Shown: positions 1 through 14,250 of the stretch, one piece after another | How the letters are laid out: each line of letters starts with the position of its first letter | Numbering within the stretch: the stretch's first letter is position 1 | NCBI RefSeq assembly: GCF_033807715.1 | Contig: NC_084597.1 | Span: 10,579,343 to 10,643,342 of the forward strand | DNA from: Cololabis saira | Lineage: Eukaryota; Chordata; Actinopteri; Beloniformes; Belonidae | Direction of reading: 5' to 3' | DNA: 64,000 bases | Notes under the pieces: generated by a model | What the model saw: the letters and a program-made list of their open reading frames with translations, nothing else | Databases searched by the model: none | Told to the model about the DNA's origin: nothing | Translations under genes and position numbers: made by a program

Positions 1-350
1 TTTGGAAATGTTTTTGCACTTCGTGCAAAAACTATTTGTGCCATCGCTCTGAAAATCCACAGGACTGTAGTTAAATTCAGGGCCTACAACTTTCTAAATC
101 GGTTCAGAATTTTTCGAGTAACGGTGTGCGAGTGGTGAGGCCCCAAAGTTCACGCAATGCGTTCCGGATGGGGCAAAAAGCGCACGTTTGTGCACGTTGC
201 GCAAAAACGTGCACGTCAATCGCTAATAAAAGTCATACCCATCGATTCCCGATTAAGGCGCACGTTTCTACGTTTTTACTTTTCGCGTTTTCTCAAAGCT
301 GTGGGACTAGTTACGCGCCGAAGTTTATACGGAAGAATAAATAAATAAAG

Positions 351-808
351 AAGCCTGAGCAATAGTATGAGTGCCTCGTGCTGCGCACGAGGCACTCCTC
401 CTCCATTGAGCTTGCGCATCTCAATGGAGGAGGAGTGCCACGTGGCGCAGCCGTGGCACTAATAATAAGCCTGAGCAATAGTAAGAGTGCCTCGTGCTGC
501 GCACGAGGCACTCCTCCTCCATTGAGCTTGCGCAGCTCAATGGAGGAGGCGTGCCACGTGGCGCAGCCGTGGCACTAATAAGCCTGAGCAATAGTATGAG
601 TGCCTCGTGCTGCGCACGAGGCACTCCTCCTCCATTGAGCTTGCGCATCTCAATGGAGGAGGAGTGCCACGTGGCGCAGCCGTGGCACTAATAATAAGCC
701 TGAGCAATAGTATGAGTGCCTCGTGCTGCGCACGAGGCACTCCTCCTCCATTGAGCTTGCGCAGCTCAATGGAGGAGGCGTGCCACGTGGCGCAGCCGTG
801 GCACTAAT
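351..808. repeat. Four tandem units of about 115 bp, each with three hairpins
   Basis: Units begin at 351, 467, 580 and 696, with lengths of 116, 113, 116 and about 113 bp. Each unit holds three adjoining inverted repeats. In unit 1 they are 371-395 (11-bp arms, 3-nt loop), 394-436 (17-bp arms, 9-nt loop) and 435-459 (8-bp arms). Units alternate in small variants, with odd and even units sharing differences such as ATCTCAATGG versus AGCTCAATGG, which suggests growth as a dimer. No protein-coding function is suggested. Confidence 0.9.
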
Positions 809-815
809 AATAATA

Positions 816-1542
816 AGAAAAGGGAAACCTTTTCTAGATACTAATATATCGCCTTCATTTTCATGTTTTTCCTCCTTTTTTCGGCCGTGTTTTACTTTTT
901 GGGGATTTTTTTTTCCCACATCAGTGCGGGGTCATGCTGTACACCCGCTGGTGCGCAGTGGGACTTTTGCGACTTTAGCATGCTAGCAGCATTGCCCTTT
1001 GGGCCATTCTGGACGATTGCAATATGGTCATGCCACTACTTGGCATGCCCATAATAATAATAAGAAAAGGGAAACCTTTTCTAGATACTAATATATCGCC
1101 TTCATTTTCATGTTTTTCCTAATTTTTTCGGCCGTGTTTTACTTTTTGGGGATTTTTTTTTTCCACATCAGTGCGGGGTCATGCTGTACACCCGCGGGTG
1201 CGCAGTGGGACTTTTGCGACTTTAGCATGCTAGCAGCATTGCCCTTTGGGCCATTCTGGACGATTGCAATATGGTCATGCCACTACTTGGCATGCCCATA
1301 ATAAGAAAAGGGAAACCTTTTCTAGATACTAATATATCGCCTTCATTTTCATGTTTTTCCTCATTTTTTCGGCCGTGTTTTACTTTTTGGGGATTTTTTT
1401 TTTCCACATCAGTGCGGGGTCATGCTGTACACCCGCTGGTGCGCAGTGGGACTTTTGCGACTTTAGCATGCTAGCAGCATTGCCCTTTGGGCCATTCTGG
1501 ACGATTGCAATATGGTCATGCCACTACTTGGCATGCCCATAA
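816..1542. repeat. Three tandem units of about 245 bp
   Basis: Units start at 816, 1063 and 1304 with AGAAAAGGGAAACC and end in a TTGGCATGCCCATAA block followed by a variable number of TAA triplets. They are near identical to the four units at 4640-5607. Each contains palindromic GGCATGCC / GCATGC motifs. The short reading frame of 63 codons repeated in each unit is a by-product of the repeat. Confidence 0.9.
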
Positions 1543-4500
1543 CTAGAAAATTTCTGGAAATTTTGATATGGGCATGCCCTACCGCCCATTCGTCCCCTCT
1601 CGCCGCTTTGGTTTTGGGCTGTAGTGGTTGTGTTTGGGGTGGTTCTATGTCAGTTTGAGGTGTTTTTACACTTGTATTTCATTCATTCCTGTGCTCCCGA
1701 TAGTTATTAATGGGGCGCGCTTTTTGGCATCTAGCGTTGCCACGGTAACGCTTTTGACTGAGAATAGTAATGCCCTTCGAGGCAAGATGGAGACGCATCT
1801 AACGATGTATGCCTTGCATGGGTGCATGTTCCGGTTCAGGCTACGTTAACGGATAGGTTTTTTTTTTCACCATAGTACAAAACCCCATCCGAATGAATGG
1901 GGCCATTTGGCCTGGATTTTGACATAACATTTCCTTAAATGCCAGCTTCATGAAATTTGAGTATGTTGAAGTCCACAGCGTGCCGAGTCAGGGGACATTT
2001 GTACGATGTCTCTACGATAACCTGTTGCCTAGCAACAAGCGTCCAAATTCAAACAGAAATTTAAAAAAAAATGAAAGGCCAATATCGCAAAAACTGTAAT
2101 AATTAGCATAATGAGGTTGTACGTAGCGTTAGGGACAATCGGGCCGAGTGTTTGAAAGTTTGAACGATGTCTCTACGATAAAGTTCCACCGAGCAATAAG
2201 CGTCTGAATTTTTGCCTTTTTTTTTGCTTTTTGGCATCTAGCGTTGCCACGGTAACACTTTTGACTGAGAAAAGTAATGCCCATCGAGGCACGATGGAGA
2301 CGCATCCAACAATGTATGCCATGCATGGGTGCACGTTCCGGTTCGGGCAGCATTAACAGATTGTTTATTCACATGGTCCCCCATACAAATGCATTGGTTT
2401 TTGTTGCCATGGTAACAAGCCCCATAGGATAGAATGGGACAATTTGGCTTTAATATCTCAAAAGCTGTAAACGACAGCGTAATGTGACCTCAGTATGTTG
2501 TAGTCCACATTAAGCTGAGTCTTTTAACGTTGGAACCAAGTCTCTGCGATACCGCGTTGCCGCGCAACAAGCATCCGAAGTTCCGTTAGCATCAAAATGA
2601 ACAATGTGGAATATCTCAAAAACCGTAATAGCAAGCATGACGAGACTAAAATATGTTGCAGTACAAAGCGTCCCGGGTTGGTCAATGTTGTAATGATGTC
2701 TGTACGATAAACCGTTGCCTAGCAACAAGCGTCCAAAATAAAAGTGATTTTTTTTTTAAATTGAAAGTTAAATATCGCAAAAACCGTAATAACTAGCATG
2801 ATGAAGTTGTATGGTCCTTTAAAGACTATCGGGCCGAGTGTTTCAAAGTTTGAACGATGTCTCTACGATAAAGTTTGGCCGAGCAATAAGCGCGGGAATT
2901 TTCGCCTTTTTTTTTGCTTTTTGGCAACTAGCGTTGCCACGATAACCCCTATTACGGAGAAAAGTAATGCCCATCGAGGCAAGATGGAGACGCATCCAAC
3001 GATGTATGCCATGCATGGGTGCACGTTGCGGTTCGGGCCGCATTAACGGACGAAAAAAAGTGCGGAATAAGAATAATAATAATAATAATAACTAGAAAAT
3101 TTCTGGAAATTTTGATATGGGCATGCCCTACCGCCCATTCGTCCCCTCTCGCTGCTTTGGTTTTGGGCTGTACTGGTTGGGTTTAGGGTGGTTCTATGTC
3201 AGTTTGAGGTGTTTTTACACTTGTATTTCATTCATTCCTGTGCTCCCAATAGTTATTAATGGGGCGCGCTTTTTGGCATCTAGCGTTGCCACGGTAACGC
3301 TTTTGACTGAGAATAGTAATGCCCTTCGAGGCAAGATGGAGACGCATCTAACGATGTATGCCTTGCATGGGTGCATGTTCCGGTTCAGGCTACGTTAACG
3401 GATAGGTTTTTTTTTTCACCATGGTACAAAACCCCATCCGAATGAATGGGGCCATGTGGCCTGGATTTTGACATAAAATTTCCTTAAATGCCAGCGTCAT
3501 GAAATTTGAGTATGTTGAAGTCCACAGCGTGCCGAGTCAGGGGACATTTGTACGATGTCTCTACAATAACCTGTTGCCTAGCAACAAGCGTCCAAATTCA
3601 AACAGAAATTTAAAAAAAAATGAAAGGCCAATATCGCAAAAACTGTAATAATTAGCATAATGAGGTTGTACGTAGCGTTAGGGACAATCGGGCCGAGTGT
3701 TTGAAAGTTTGAACGATGTCTCTACGATAAAGTTCGACCGAGCAATAAGCGTCTGAATTTTTGCCTTTTTTTTTGCTTTTTGGCATCTAGCGTTGCCACG
3801 GTAACACTTTAGACTGAGAAAAGTAATGCCCATCGAGGCACGATGGAGACGCATCCAACAATGTATGCCATGCATGGGTGCACGTTCCGGTTCGGGCAGC
3901 ATTAACAGATTGTTTATTCACATGGTCCCCCATACAAATGCATTGGTTTTTGTTGCCACGGTAACAAGCCCCATAGGATAGAATGGGACAATTTGGCTTT
4001 AATATCTCAAAAGCTGTAAAAGACAGCGTAATGAGACCTCAGTATGTTGTAGTCCACATGAAGCTGAGTCTTTTAACGTTGGAACCAAGTCTCTGCGATA
4101 CCGCGTTGCCGCGCAACAAGCATCCGAAGTTCCATTAGCATCAAAATGAACAATGTGGAATATCTCAAAAACCGTAATAGCAAGCATGACGAGACTAAAA
4201 TATGTTGCAGTACAAAGCGTCCTGGGTTGGTCAATGTTGTAATGATGTCTGTACGATAAACCGTTGCCTAGCAACAAGCGTCCAAAATAAAATAGATTTT
4301 TTTTTAAAATTGAAAGTTAAATATCGCAAAAACCGTAATAACTAGCATGATGAAGTTTTATGGTCCTTTAGTGACTATCGGGCCGAGTGTTTGAAAGTTT
4401 GAACGATGTCTCTACGATAAAGTTCGGCCGAGCAATAAGCGTGGGAATTTTCGCCTTTTTTTTTGCTTTTTGGCAACTAGCGTTGCCACGCTAACCCCTA

Positions 4501-4639
4501 TTACGGAGAAAAGTAATGCCCATCGAATCACGATGGAGACGCATCCAACGATGTATGCCATGCATGGGTGCACGTTGCGGTTCGGGCCGTATTAACGGAC
4601 GAAAAAAAGTGCGGAATAAGAATAATAATAATAATAATA
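1541..4639. repeat. Direct tandem duplication of a 1.55-kb unit
   Basis: Two copies, 1541-3089 and 3090-4639, both begin AACTAGAAAATTTCTGG and end in an (AAT)n run. They differ by scattered substitutions. Each copy is itself made of degenerate repeats carrying TTGCCACGGTAAC, TTGCCTAGCAACAAGCG and GAACGATGTCTCTACGATAA motifs, so the hierarchy has at least three levels. Confidence 0.88.
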
Positions 4640-5607
4640 AGAAAAGGGAAACCTTTTCTGGGTACTAATTTACGCCTTCATTTTCATGTTTTTCCTCATT
4701 TTTTCGGCCGTGTTTTACTTTTTGGGGATTTTTTTTTTCCACATCAGTGCGGGGTCATGCTGTACACCCGCTGGTGCGCAGTGGGACTTTTGCGACTTTA
4801 GCATGCTAGCAGCATTGCCCTTTGGGCCATTCTGGACGATTGCAATATGGTCATGCCACTACTTGGCATGCCCATAATAAGAAAAGGGAAACCTTTCTAG
4901 ATACTAATTTAACGCCTTCATTTTTCAGGTTTTCTCGGCCGTGTTTCATTTTTTGGGGATTTTTTTTTTCCACAACAGAGCGGGGTCATGCTTTACGCCC
5001 GCTGGTGCGCAGTGGGACCTTTGCGACTTTAGCATGTTAGCGAAACGCTAGCAACATTGCTTTTTGGGCCATTCTGGACGATTGCAATATGGTCATGCCA
5101 CTACTTGGCATGCCCATAATAAGAAAAGGGAAACCTTTCTAGATACTAATTTAACGCCTTCATTTTTCAGGTTTTCTCGGCCGTGTTTCATTTTTCTGGG
5201 ATTTTTTTTTTCCACAACAGAGCGGGGTCATGCTTTACACCCGCTGGTGCGCAGTGGGACCTTTGCGACTTTAGCATGTTAGCGAAACGCTAGCAACATT
5301 GCCTTTTGGGCCATTCTGGACGATTGCAATATGGTCATGCCACTACTTGGCATGCCCATAATAATAAGAAAAGGGAAACCTTTTCTAGATACTAATATAT
5401 CGCCTTCATTTTCATGTTTTTCCTCATTTTTTCGGCCGTGTTTTACTTTTTGGGGATTTTTTTTTTCCACATCAGTGCGGGGTCATGCTGTACACCCGCT
5501 GGTGCGCAGTGGGACTTTTGCGACTTTAGCATGCTAGCAGCATTGCCCTTTGGGCCATTCTGGACGATTGCAATATGGTCATGCCATTACTTGGCATGCC
5601 CATAATA
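4640..5607. repeat. Four tandem units of about 242 bp
   Basis: Units start at 4640, 4880, 5122 and 5367. The middle two form a sub-type (ACAACAGAGCGGGGTCATGC and an extra AGCGAAACGCTAGC), while the outer two match the 816-1542 array. The array therefore resumes after the 1.55-kb duplication. Confidence 0.9.
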
Positions 5608-5670
5608 ATAACGCGAAGAATTCCTACAGATACAATAGGGCCTTCGCACTGAAGGTGCTCGGGCCCTAAT

Positions 5671-6466
5671 TATGTACTACTAAAGAGTTCATAGTTTTAA
5701 TTGTCCATGTACATTGCATCTTTAAATCTATAAATTATATAAATCTTAAGTCACCTTATGCTAATAGCAAAATGTGTTTTTGTGTAAATGCTGCAAAAGT
5801 GAGAATCCATAAATGAGCCACAACGAACCTCCAAGATTCAATACTTGCATTTGGACTTTACATCAGGATTTACAAGTTCAGGACCCAGGTACAGGATACT
5901 CGGAGGCAGACAGTTTTTTAATTTAACTAAAGTTGAGCAGGAAGCATAATGGAAACAACGATGGAAGGAAGGAAGGCAGGAAAACTGGGACAATGTATAA
6001 ACACAGGGAAGAAGAGACACAGGTGTAACCGCCAGGTTGGAGGACAACCAGTGAGGATATGATACAGAAAGAATAACACCTTTAAAATAAACACAAAGTA
6101 AAGTAGCCAGATAACACGCAACATCAGAAAAACTGAGACTAACTAGAACAGACCTTGTAAAACCACAACAGCAAAACAAGAAAATACACAAGAGGCAAAA
6201 AAAAATTAGAACCAGAACAACCCAAAGCTACCAAAAGCCTACTTCAGTAGATACATGACATTATGTAACAATCAACAAACTTACAAAGAGCAGTAAGAAA
6301 TAAATATATTTTGGATTTTGCTGTTCACCCGTCTGAAAGAAGACATTTTATGTAGCAAAACAGGTCAAAATCTCTAAACTTGCAACTCTCAACTTGATTA
6401 AGGCTTCACTTCAGATGTGGAGAAAAAAGTGTGGCTCAAAATTGCTTTCCATCAAATACCTTAGAG
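5671..6466. other. mapk10 intron sequence, no gene seen
   Basis: AT-rich sequence between the composite repeat and the next transposon. The longest open frame (117 codons, minus strand) has low complexity and no recognisable domain. No mapk10 exon is detected here. Confidence 0.6.
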
Positions 6467-7335
6467 CAAGGGTGTCAAACTCATTTTGCTTGGCGGGCCG
6501 GATTTGACCAATTTTTTTCTTGTGGGCCGCACGCTGAAAATAACAAAAACGGTGCAAATGTTTTTTTTTCTAATTCTTTTTTTTACTATTGTTATCTAAC
6601 CCAATATCAGTTTAGTTAATTTAAAAGGAAATATTCACTTTGTTTAAACTCTAATTATGTAAAATATATTTCTTCAGGATCTTTTCTTGAAATTTCTCGT
6701 TTTTTTTTCAAATTATGTAAGATACTTGAACATCATTTTACAAAGATAAACAGAAACAAGTATGTTTTTTTTATATTTCGCTTTTTTATAGGAAATTTAA
6801 TTAAAAGCAAAATCTTTCTTATCACATCCGAGAGTGTTTCTTTGTGATTTAGAGATTTTTCCAGTACAATTAAGTGTATTTATTTTTAAAAATTGGCGCG
6901 GATATTTACGCCAGTGTGCCGAAAAAGTCAGCACTTCTTTTTTAACTGTTTTACTTTGTCACTATCCTCGTATTCAAAACTGAAATTCTCTGAATAAATA
7001 TCTTCTATCATCTTTTTTAGCAGCGATATTTTTCCTGCGAAAATATATAATAGTAGACAGTTAATAAAAATAGACGACCGTCTACAAAGAAATAAAATCG
7101 GCAAATGCATTCTAGAAAACAAAAAAAATGTCGAAAACTGCTCTATTTGTGGAATAACGATGGATTTGTAGAAGAAATATATTATCTGATATGCTGCGAT
7201 TCATGGCAATTATTTATGCCTTCCTTTTTAGTAAATTAATATTTCGTTTTTTTGCGTTGGAAACTTCTCACGGGGCCGCATGAAAACCTCTCTCGGGCCG
7301 CATGCGGCCCACGGGCCGCACATTTGACACCCCTG
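6467..7335. mobile_element. hAT-type non-autonomous element with 8-bp TSD
   Basis: The ends are CAAGGGTGTCAAACTCA on the left and TTTGACACCCCTG on the right, a typical hAT/Charlie-like terminal repeat. The 8-bp target duplication CCTTAGAG is present at 6459-6466 and 7336-7343. GC-rich subterminal blocks (GGGCCGGATTTGACC, CGGGCCGCATGCGGCC) lie at both ends. No transposase frame remains. Confidence 0.87.
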
Positions 7336-7605
7336 CCTTAGAGTTTGGGGGGGGTTGCCCTTCAGTGTAAAACAAACACAATTTTGCAAGTTATTTGAGT
7401 GGTCAAGCTCCTTGTAGGGGATTTTTCCAGGTGGTTTAGTCTTTTTTCTTTAGTAACTGAGACTCAGTGGTGGTTCGAGGTGAGAAGCGCTACTGATCTT
7501 CTGGTCTGCCAGAAATAAAATACACAGTTAAAAACAAGTTAAAGACTCTTCTTATTGGAGCTCATGTATTTGTAATGGAGAATAACTATTTTAAATGGCA
7601 GATAA

Positions 7606-7845
<240 letters not shown>

Positions 7846-8021
7846 TAATCCTATTGGTTGGTTTTTGTTTCCATAGTCCTCGATTATATTCAGACACCTT
7901 TAAATAGACGCTTTAGTCTCTATCTTTTGCAAAGAAACGTCATCATTTTAATACTTCAGGATCAAAAGGGAAGGAGCGAGGTGAGTCTGTGGGAGCTCTG
8001 TGTACTCTTAGGCAGAGTATT

Positions 8022-8782
8022 CAGTACTCGAGTTGAGGGGGGATGAGGGGGGTGGCATCCCCCCTGAAATAAAAACGGTCCAAATCATCCCCCCTGTAAA
8101 ACTGCCATCCCCCCTTTCCATCCATTATGTCATTTCATCAATGAATGTGGTTTTACTGCTATTTCAACATTTAGAGTCATCGCCAGAAAAATAACACCAG
8201 AAAAATAACTTATTTGACAATTTTCACCTGTTTCAAGTAAATTTTCACTTGAAATAAGTAGAAAAATCTGCCAGTGGGACAAGATTTATCTTCTCATTAC
8301 AAGCAAAAAAATCTTGTTCCACTGGCAGATTTTTCTACTTATTTTAAGTGAAAATCTACTTGAAACATGTGAAAATTGTTGTTTTTTCCAGTGATGAGTC
8401 TTGTTTTAAGTGTAATGAGATTTTTTTTACTAAAATAAGACATTTTAACTAGAAAAAAGACAAATATTCTTGTTAATATTTTGAGTTTTTGCAGTGATCC
8501 ATTTTACTTATCCTGTGAAGGACAGAGGCATATTGATAAGTTTAGAAAACTGTTTTTTATTGTTGTGTTTTGATGTATTTGATGTAAGCCCAGTGGATAT
8601 TTAAAGCTTACAGAAGGCTGCATTTAACTGCTGCTATGTCATTCCTGCAGTATTTCTGCAGGTGTTTTGGTCACTGCTATTATTTGTAATATATTATATT
8701 ATTTGTAATCAGCACAAATTATCTGTCCCCATATGATAAAATCCACCATCCCCCCTGATTTTCTTTTACAACTCGAGTACTG
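8022..8782. mobile_element. hAT-type MITE with large internal inverted repeat
   Basis: Terminal inverted repeats CAGTACTCGAGTTG and its complement flank the element, and an 8-bp target duplication AGAGTATT is seen at 8014-8021 and 8783-8790. Inside, two arms of about 70 bp (about 8215-8289 and 8312-8380) are near-perfect reverse complements and would form a long hairpin. Runs of CATCCCCCCT recur. No coding potential. Confidence 0.88.
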
Positions 8783-9172
8783 AGAGTATTTATATCTTAC
8801 CTGTTGTATTAACCGCAGCAGAACAGAGAGCATGAGCCGCAGAGTCTCACTCTTGAGTCTTTTAATGGACATTAACAAACAGATAAAAGGCTAAATGACA
8901 ACTTCATCAGTGAGTTTGAGCTGGAGGGAGGTGTTGGAGGTGTGAGTCACAGATCCGAAGCCTCCAGAACATCAAGATATGAGTGAACGCCATCCCTGCT
9001 ATGATTCATTAGTCGGTCCTCTCATACATGGAAGCCTGCGGACTCTGAAGCCTTGAATTTCCCGCAGCTCATTTGTCCACCCAAGGCTCTGCTTTTATCT
9101 CTCTTTGTTTTTCATATGTAACACCTCTCACTAAATATCCGTCTCTCTCACTGAATAACAGCTAATCACTGA

Positions 9173-11720
<2,548 letters not shown>

Positions 11721-12052
11721 TTAAAGGGAAAGTTCGTTTTTTTACAACCTGGACCTTATTTCTGGCATTTTTTATGGTCGTATACTCACCCAGGCAAGTT
11801 TGGTGTCATTTGGAGTCCTTCGGAAGATATTAGGAGTTTTTTGCGAGCTGCTTCTCCATATAATGGTAGCGCATGGGGGCACAGCGGGACACAGACGATG
11901 CAGCGTCTAAATAACACATGATTGCCGCGAAACTCGTTCATTTATTTTATGAATCACTAGATCTGCTTCCAGGACCTGTTGTCTACATCCGGGGCTGTGT
12001 GTATAACAAGGAAATCAGTTTGTAAACAAGACCTCTGACCTGCATGACGTCC
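11721..12052. mobile_element. Partial TTAA-flanked MITE, related to 37536-38145
   Basis: It begins with TTAA then AGGGAAAGTTCG and matches, in reverse orientation, the right-hand part of the full copy at 37536-38145. The left terminal repeat is complete but the right end is missing. At about 12047-12053 the sequence passes into a Gypsy-type chromodomain end, so the copy is truncated or interrupted there. Confidence 0.75.
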
Positions 12053-13167
12053 AAAATATGGCGTTGTGGGATCCATAACCGCTCCTCCGGGCCGTACCCC
12101 TACCAGTCCACGAGGTACTGGAACCCTCGACCTCTGCGGCGGATGTCCAAGATCTCCTGAACGGTGTATGCTGGTGCTCCATCCACGATGTGGACCGGGG
12201 GAGGATCGTCATCTGGGGGTGATAGGTTGGACTCCACCACCGGCTTTACGAGAGACACGTGAAAGGTGGGATGGACCTTCATGGAGTCTGGGAGCCGCAG
12301 ACGTACCGCCGCAGGGTTGACCATCCGGTCGACCTTGAAGGGGCCCACGTACCACGGTGCTAGCTCTCCGGCACTCCACCCTCAATGGCAGGTCCCTGGA
12401 GGACAACCAGACCTGTTGCCCAGGCCTGTACCGAGGAGCGGGGACCCGACGACGGTTTGTCTGCTGTTGAGAGCGGAGACAGGATTTAGCCAGTGCGGAA
12501 CGTACCTGCCACCAGACTCTCTGGCACCGGCATAGATGGACCCGGCCCGAGGGAACAGCCGCCTCCCTCTCCTGGTACTCGAAGAGGGGGGGGTTGGTAT
12601 CCCATGGCTGCCATGAAGTGGGAGACGCCAGAGGACGAGGACACCAGGGAGTTCTGGGCGTACTCCACCCAGGGAAGGTAGGTGCTCCAGGAGGTCGGGT
12701 GCCGAGCCGCCACACACTGGAGCGCGTTCCCAAGCGACTGGTTCATCCGTTCAGTCTGGCCGTTGGACTGGATGGTAACCGGAGGAAAGGCTCGGAGAAG
12801 CTTCCAGGGCCGTGCAGAAGGACCTCCACACCCTGGAGGTGAATTGCGGCCCTCAGTCCGACACAATGTCAGTCGGGATCCCGTGGAGACGCAACACATG
12901 CTGGACGAGGAGATCCCCAGTCTCTGCTGCCGATGGGAGTCTCTGGAGAGCAACAAAGTGGACAGACCGGGAGAAGTGGTCCACGATGGTTAGTACAACA
13001 GTGTTACCTCCAGAGGGCGGCAGACCCGTGACAAAGTCCAAGGCGATGTGGGACCAAGGGCGCCGTGGGATCGCCAACGGGTGGAGGAGACCAGAGGGCG
13101 CCTGGTGGGAGGACTTCCCCCGGGCGCAGGGCGGGCAGGCAGCGATGAACCTCTCTCTTCGGTCCAA
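12053..13167 (-). pseudogene. Gypsy integrase and chromodomain remnant
   Basis: From 13167 down, the frame reads an integrase zinc-finger tail ([11 protein letters not shown]), then [12 protein letters not shown] with the first catalytic Asp and [11 protein letters not shown]. The frame breaks at about 12853 after IVSD, the region of the second Asp. The third catalytic residue appears in another frame ([13 protein letters not shown]). The C-terminal part reads [13 protein letters not shown] and a chromodomain ([20 protein letters not shown]) that then meets a TAG stop before GYGPEER. At least two frame breaks and one stop make it inactive. Confidence 0.85.
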
Positions 13168-13204
13168 GAGAAGGGGCGGAGTGTGGAGGTGAGTCAGGTT
13201 AGCG

Positions 13205-13498
13205 GCTCCGCCACTCTGCTGTAGTCCCGGATGAAACGCCGGTAAAAGTTTGCGAATCCCAGGAACTGCTGGAGGTGTTTCCTAGTGGTGGGAGTTGGCC
13301 ACAGCCTGGATCTTGGAAGGGTCGGGCAGCCGCTGACCCTCCCGGACTATGAACCCCAGGAAGGACACAGAGGAGGCGTGGAACTCACTCTTCTCGACCT
13401 TTACGAACAGGCTATTCTCGAGCAAACGTCTCAGAACCAGGCGAACATGCTGAATATGCTCCTCTGTCTCAGAGAAGATAAGAATATCGTCAAGGTAC
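13205..13498 (-). pseudogene. Gypsy reverse-transcriptase fragment
   Basis: The piece starts at the catalytic YLDDILIFS motif and continues through [20 protein letters not shown] and SFLGFIV, typical of Ty3/Gypsy RT. All of RT before the YLDD box is missing. The end of the fragment ([13 protein letters not shown] in a shifted frame) leads directly into integrase, so RNase H is deleted too. Confidence 0.82.
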
Positions 13499-13578
13499 CC
13501 GCTCTCGCTGTCGCTCTCGCTGTCGCTCTCGCTGTCGCTCTCGCTGTCGCTCTCGCTGTCGCTCTTGCTGTCGCTGGT
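13499..13578. repeat. 12-bp tandem repeat at the gag/RT deletion junction
   Basis: About six and a half copies of a GCTCTCGCTGTC unit lie exactly between the gag remnant and the YLDD piece. In one frame they read as Ser-Glu-Ser-Asp repeats and in another as Gln-Arg-Glu-Arg repeats. This is a local expansion at a rearrangement point, not a native part of a gypsy polyprotein. Confidence 0.85.
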
Positions 13579-13605
13579 AGTTATCCAAATCGATTGCCCG
13601 GTCAA

Positions 13606-14234
13606 TCAATTCGGACAAACCACCAGGTCGGGCTCCCGTGACGAAGACAACGCGAATCGCGTCGTTGAGGCCACAGCGAAAACGCATAAGAATGCCGGCT
13701 CATTCCACTCACTCTCAGTGGCCAGGGTGTCGAACTCTACCGCATATTCCGCCACCGAAAGCCCCCCCTGACGGAGAGTTAGCAGCCGATCTCCCGCACA
13801 GCCAGCATGATTGGGGCGATCAAACACCCGTTTAAAGTGGGTGAGGAATTCGGCCAGAGAGTCGAAGCGAACGGACGTGTTTGCTTGTGCCCACGCCAGA
13901 GCTCTTCCCCGCAGCAAATTGGTAACATAGTTAATTTTGAAGCTGTCCGAGGGGAATAGACGTACGCGCTGGGAAAAAACGAGTGCGCATTGAAAAATGA
14001 ACCCCTGACATCTTCCAAGATCGCCGTCAAAGGGGTCCAGGTCGCAAGCGCAAGAGGAGAATGCCTCCCCCTCACTGGAACCCAGTGTCCCAAACGTGCC
14101 GGTCTGACACAGACGCCGCACCAATGAGTTCAAGGAATGAGCCAGCAAGGCAATGTTGTCATGCGCCATCCGCATTGACGAGCAACGGCCGCGTCCCGGC
14201 TACTGAGACCTTGTCGTGTGTCTGCTGGGTCCAT
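13606..14234 (-). pseudogene. Gypsy gag remnant
   Basis: A likely original start (ATG GAC CCA GCA) sits at 14234, with a one-base frame change before the longer open frame starting at 14175. The readable part contains capsid-like FPSDSFKINYVTNLLRGRAL and WAQANTSVRFDSLAEFLTHF, then FDTLATESEWNE, hallmarks of chromovirus gag. The zinc-knuckle region is lost at the junction with the 12-bp repeat. Confidence 0.8.
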
Positions 14235-14250
14235 GGTGGTCGGATGATTA

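Larger units (their letters stand above)
1..5670 (-). repeat. Large composite interspersed repeat with nested tandem arrays
   Basis: The whole start of the window, up to the terminal motif reading GGGCCCGAGCACCTTC on the minus strand near 5653-5668, behaves as one repeat of a family abundant in teleosts. A shorter relative in the opposite orientation lies at 29804-31266 and shares the end motif (GTGCGAAGGCCCTATTGT) and a core with TTGCCACGGTAAC. Inside are four nested arrays, listed separately. The first 350 bp are unique to this element and include short inverted repeats such as TTGCACTTCGTGCAA. The many short reading frames are repetitive and not gene-like. It probably lies in a mapk10 intron, since the first mapk10 exon seen starts at 7672. 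The left end is outside the window. Confidence 0.8.

Noticed and set aside
348..5607. A CRISPR-like array because of regular repeats
   Set aside because: Units are directly adjacent without unique spacers, and the DNA is vertebrate.
5838..6191. A 117-codon minus-strand gene
   Set aside because: No domain or splice context, low complexity, located inside a mapk10 intron.
12209..12993. Several plus- and minus-strand frames of 100-174 codons at about 12.2-13.0 kb
   Set aside because: They are shadow frames of the GC-rich Gypsy integrase remnant; only the frames with integrase and chromodomain motifs were kept.
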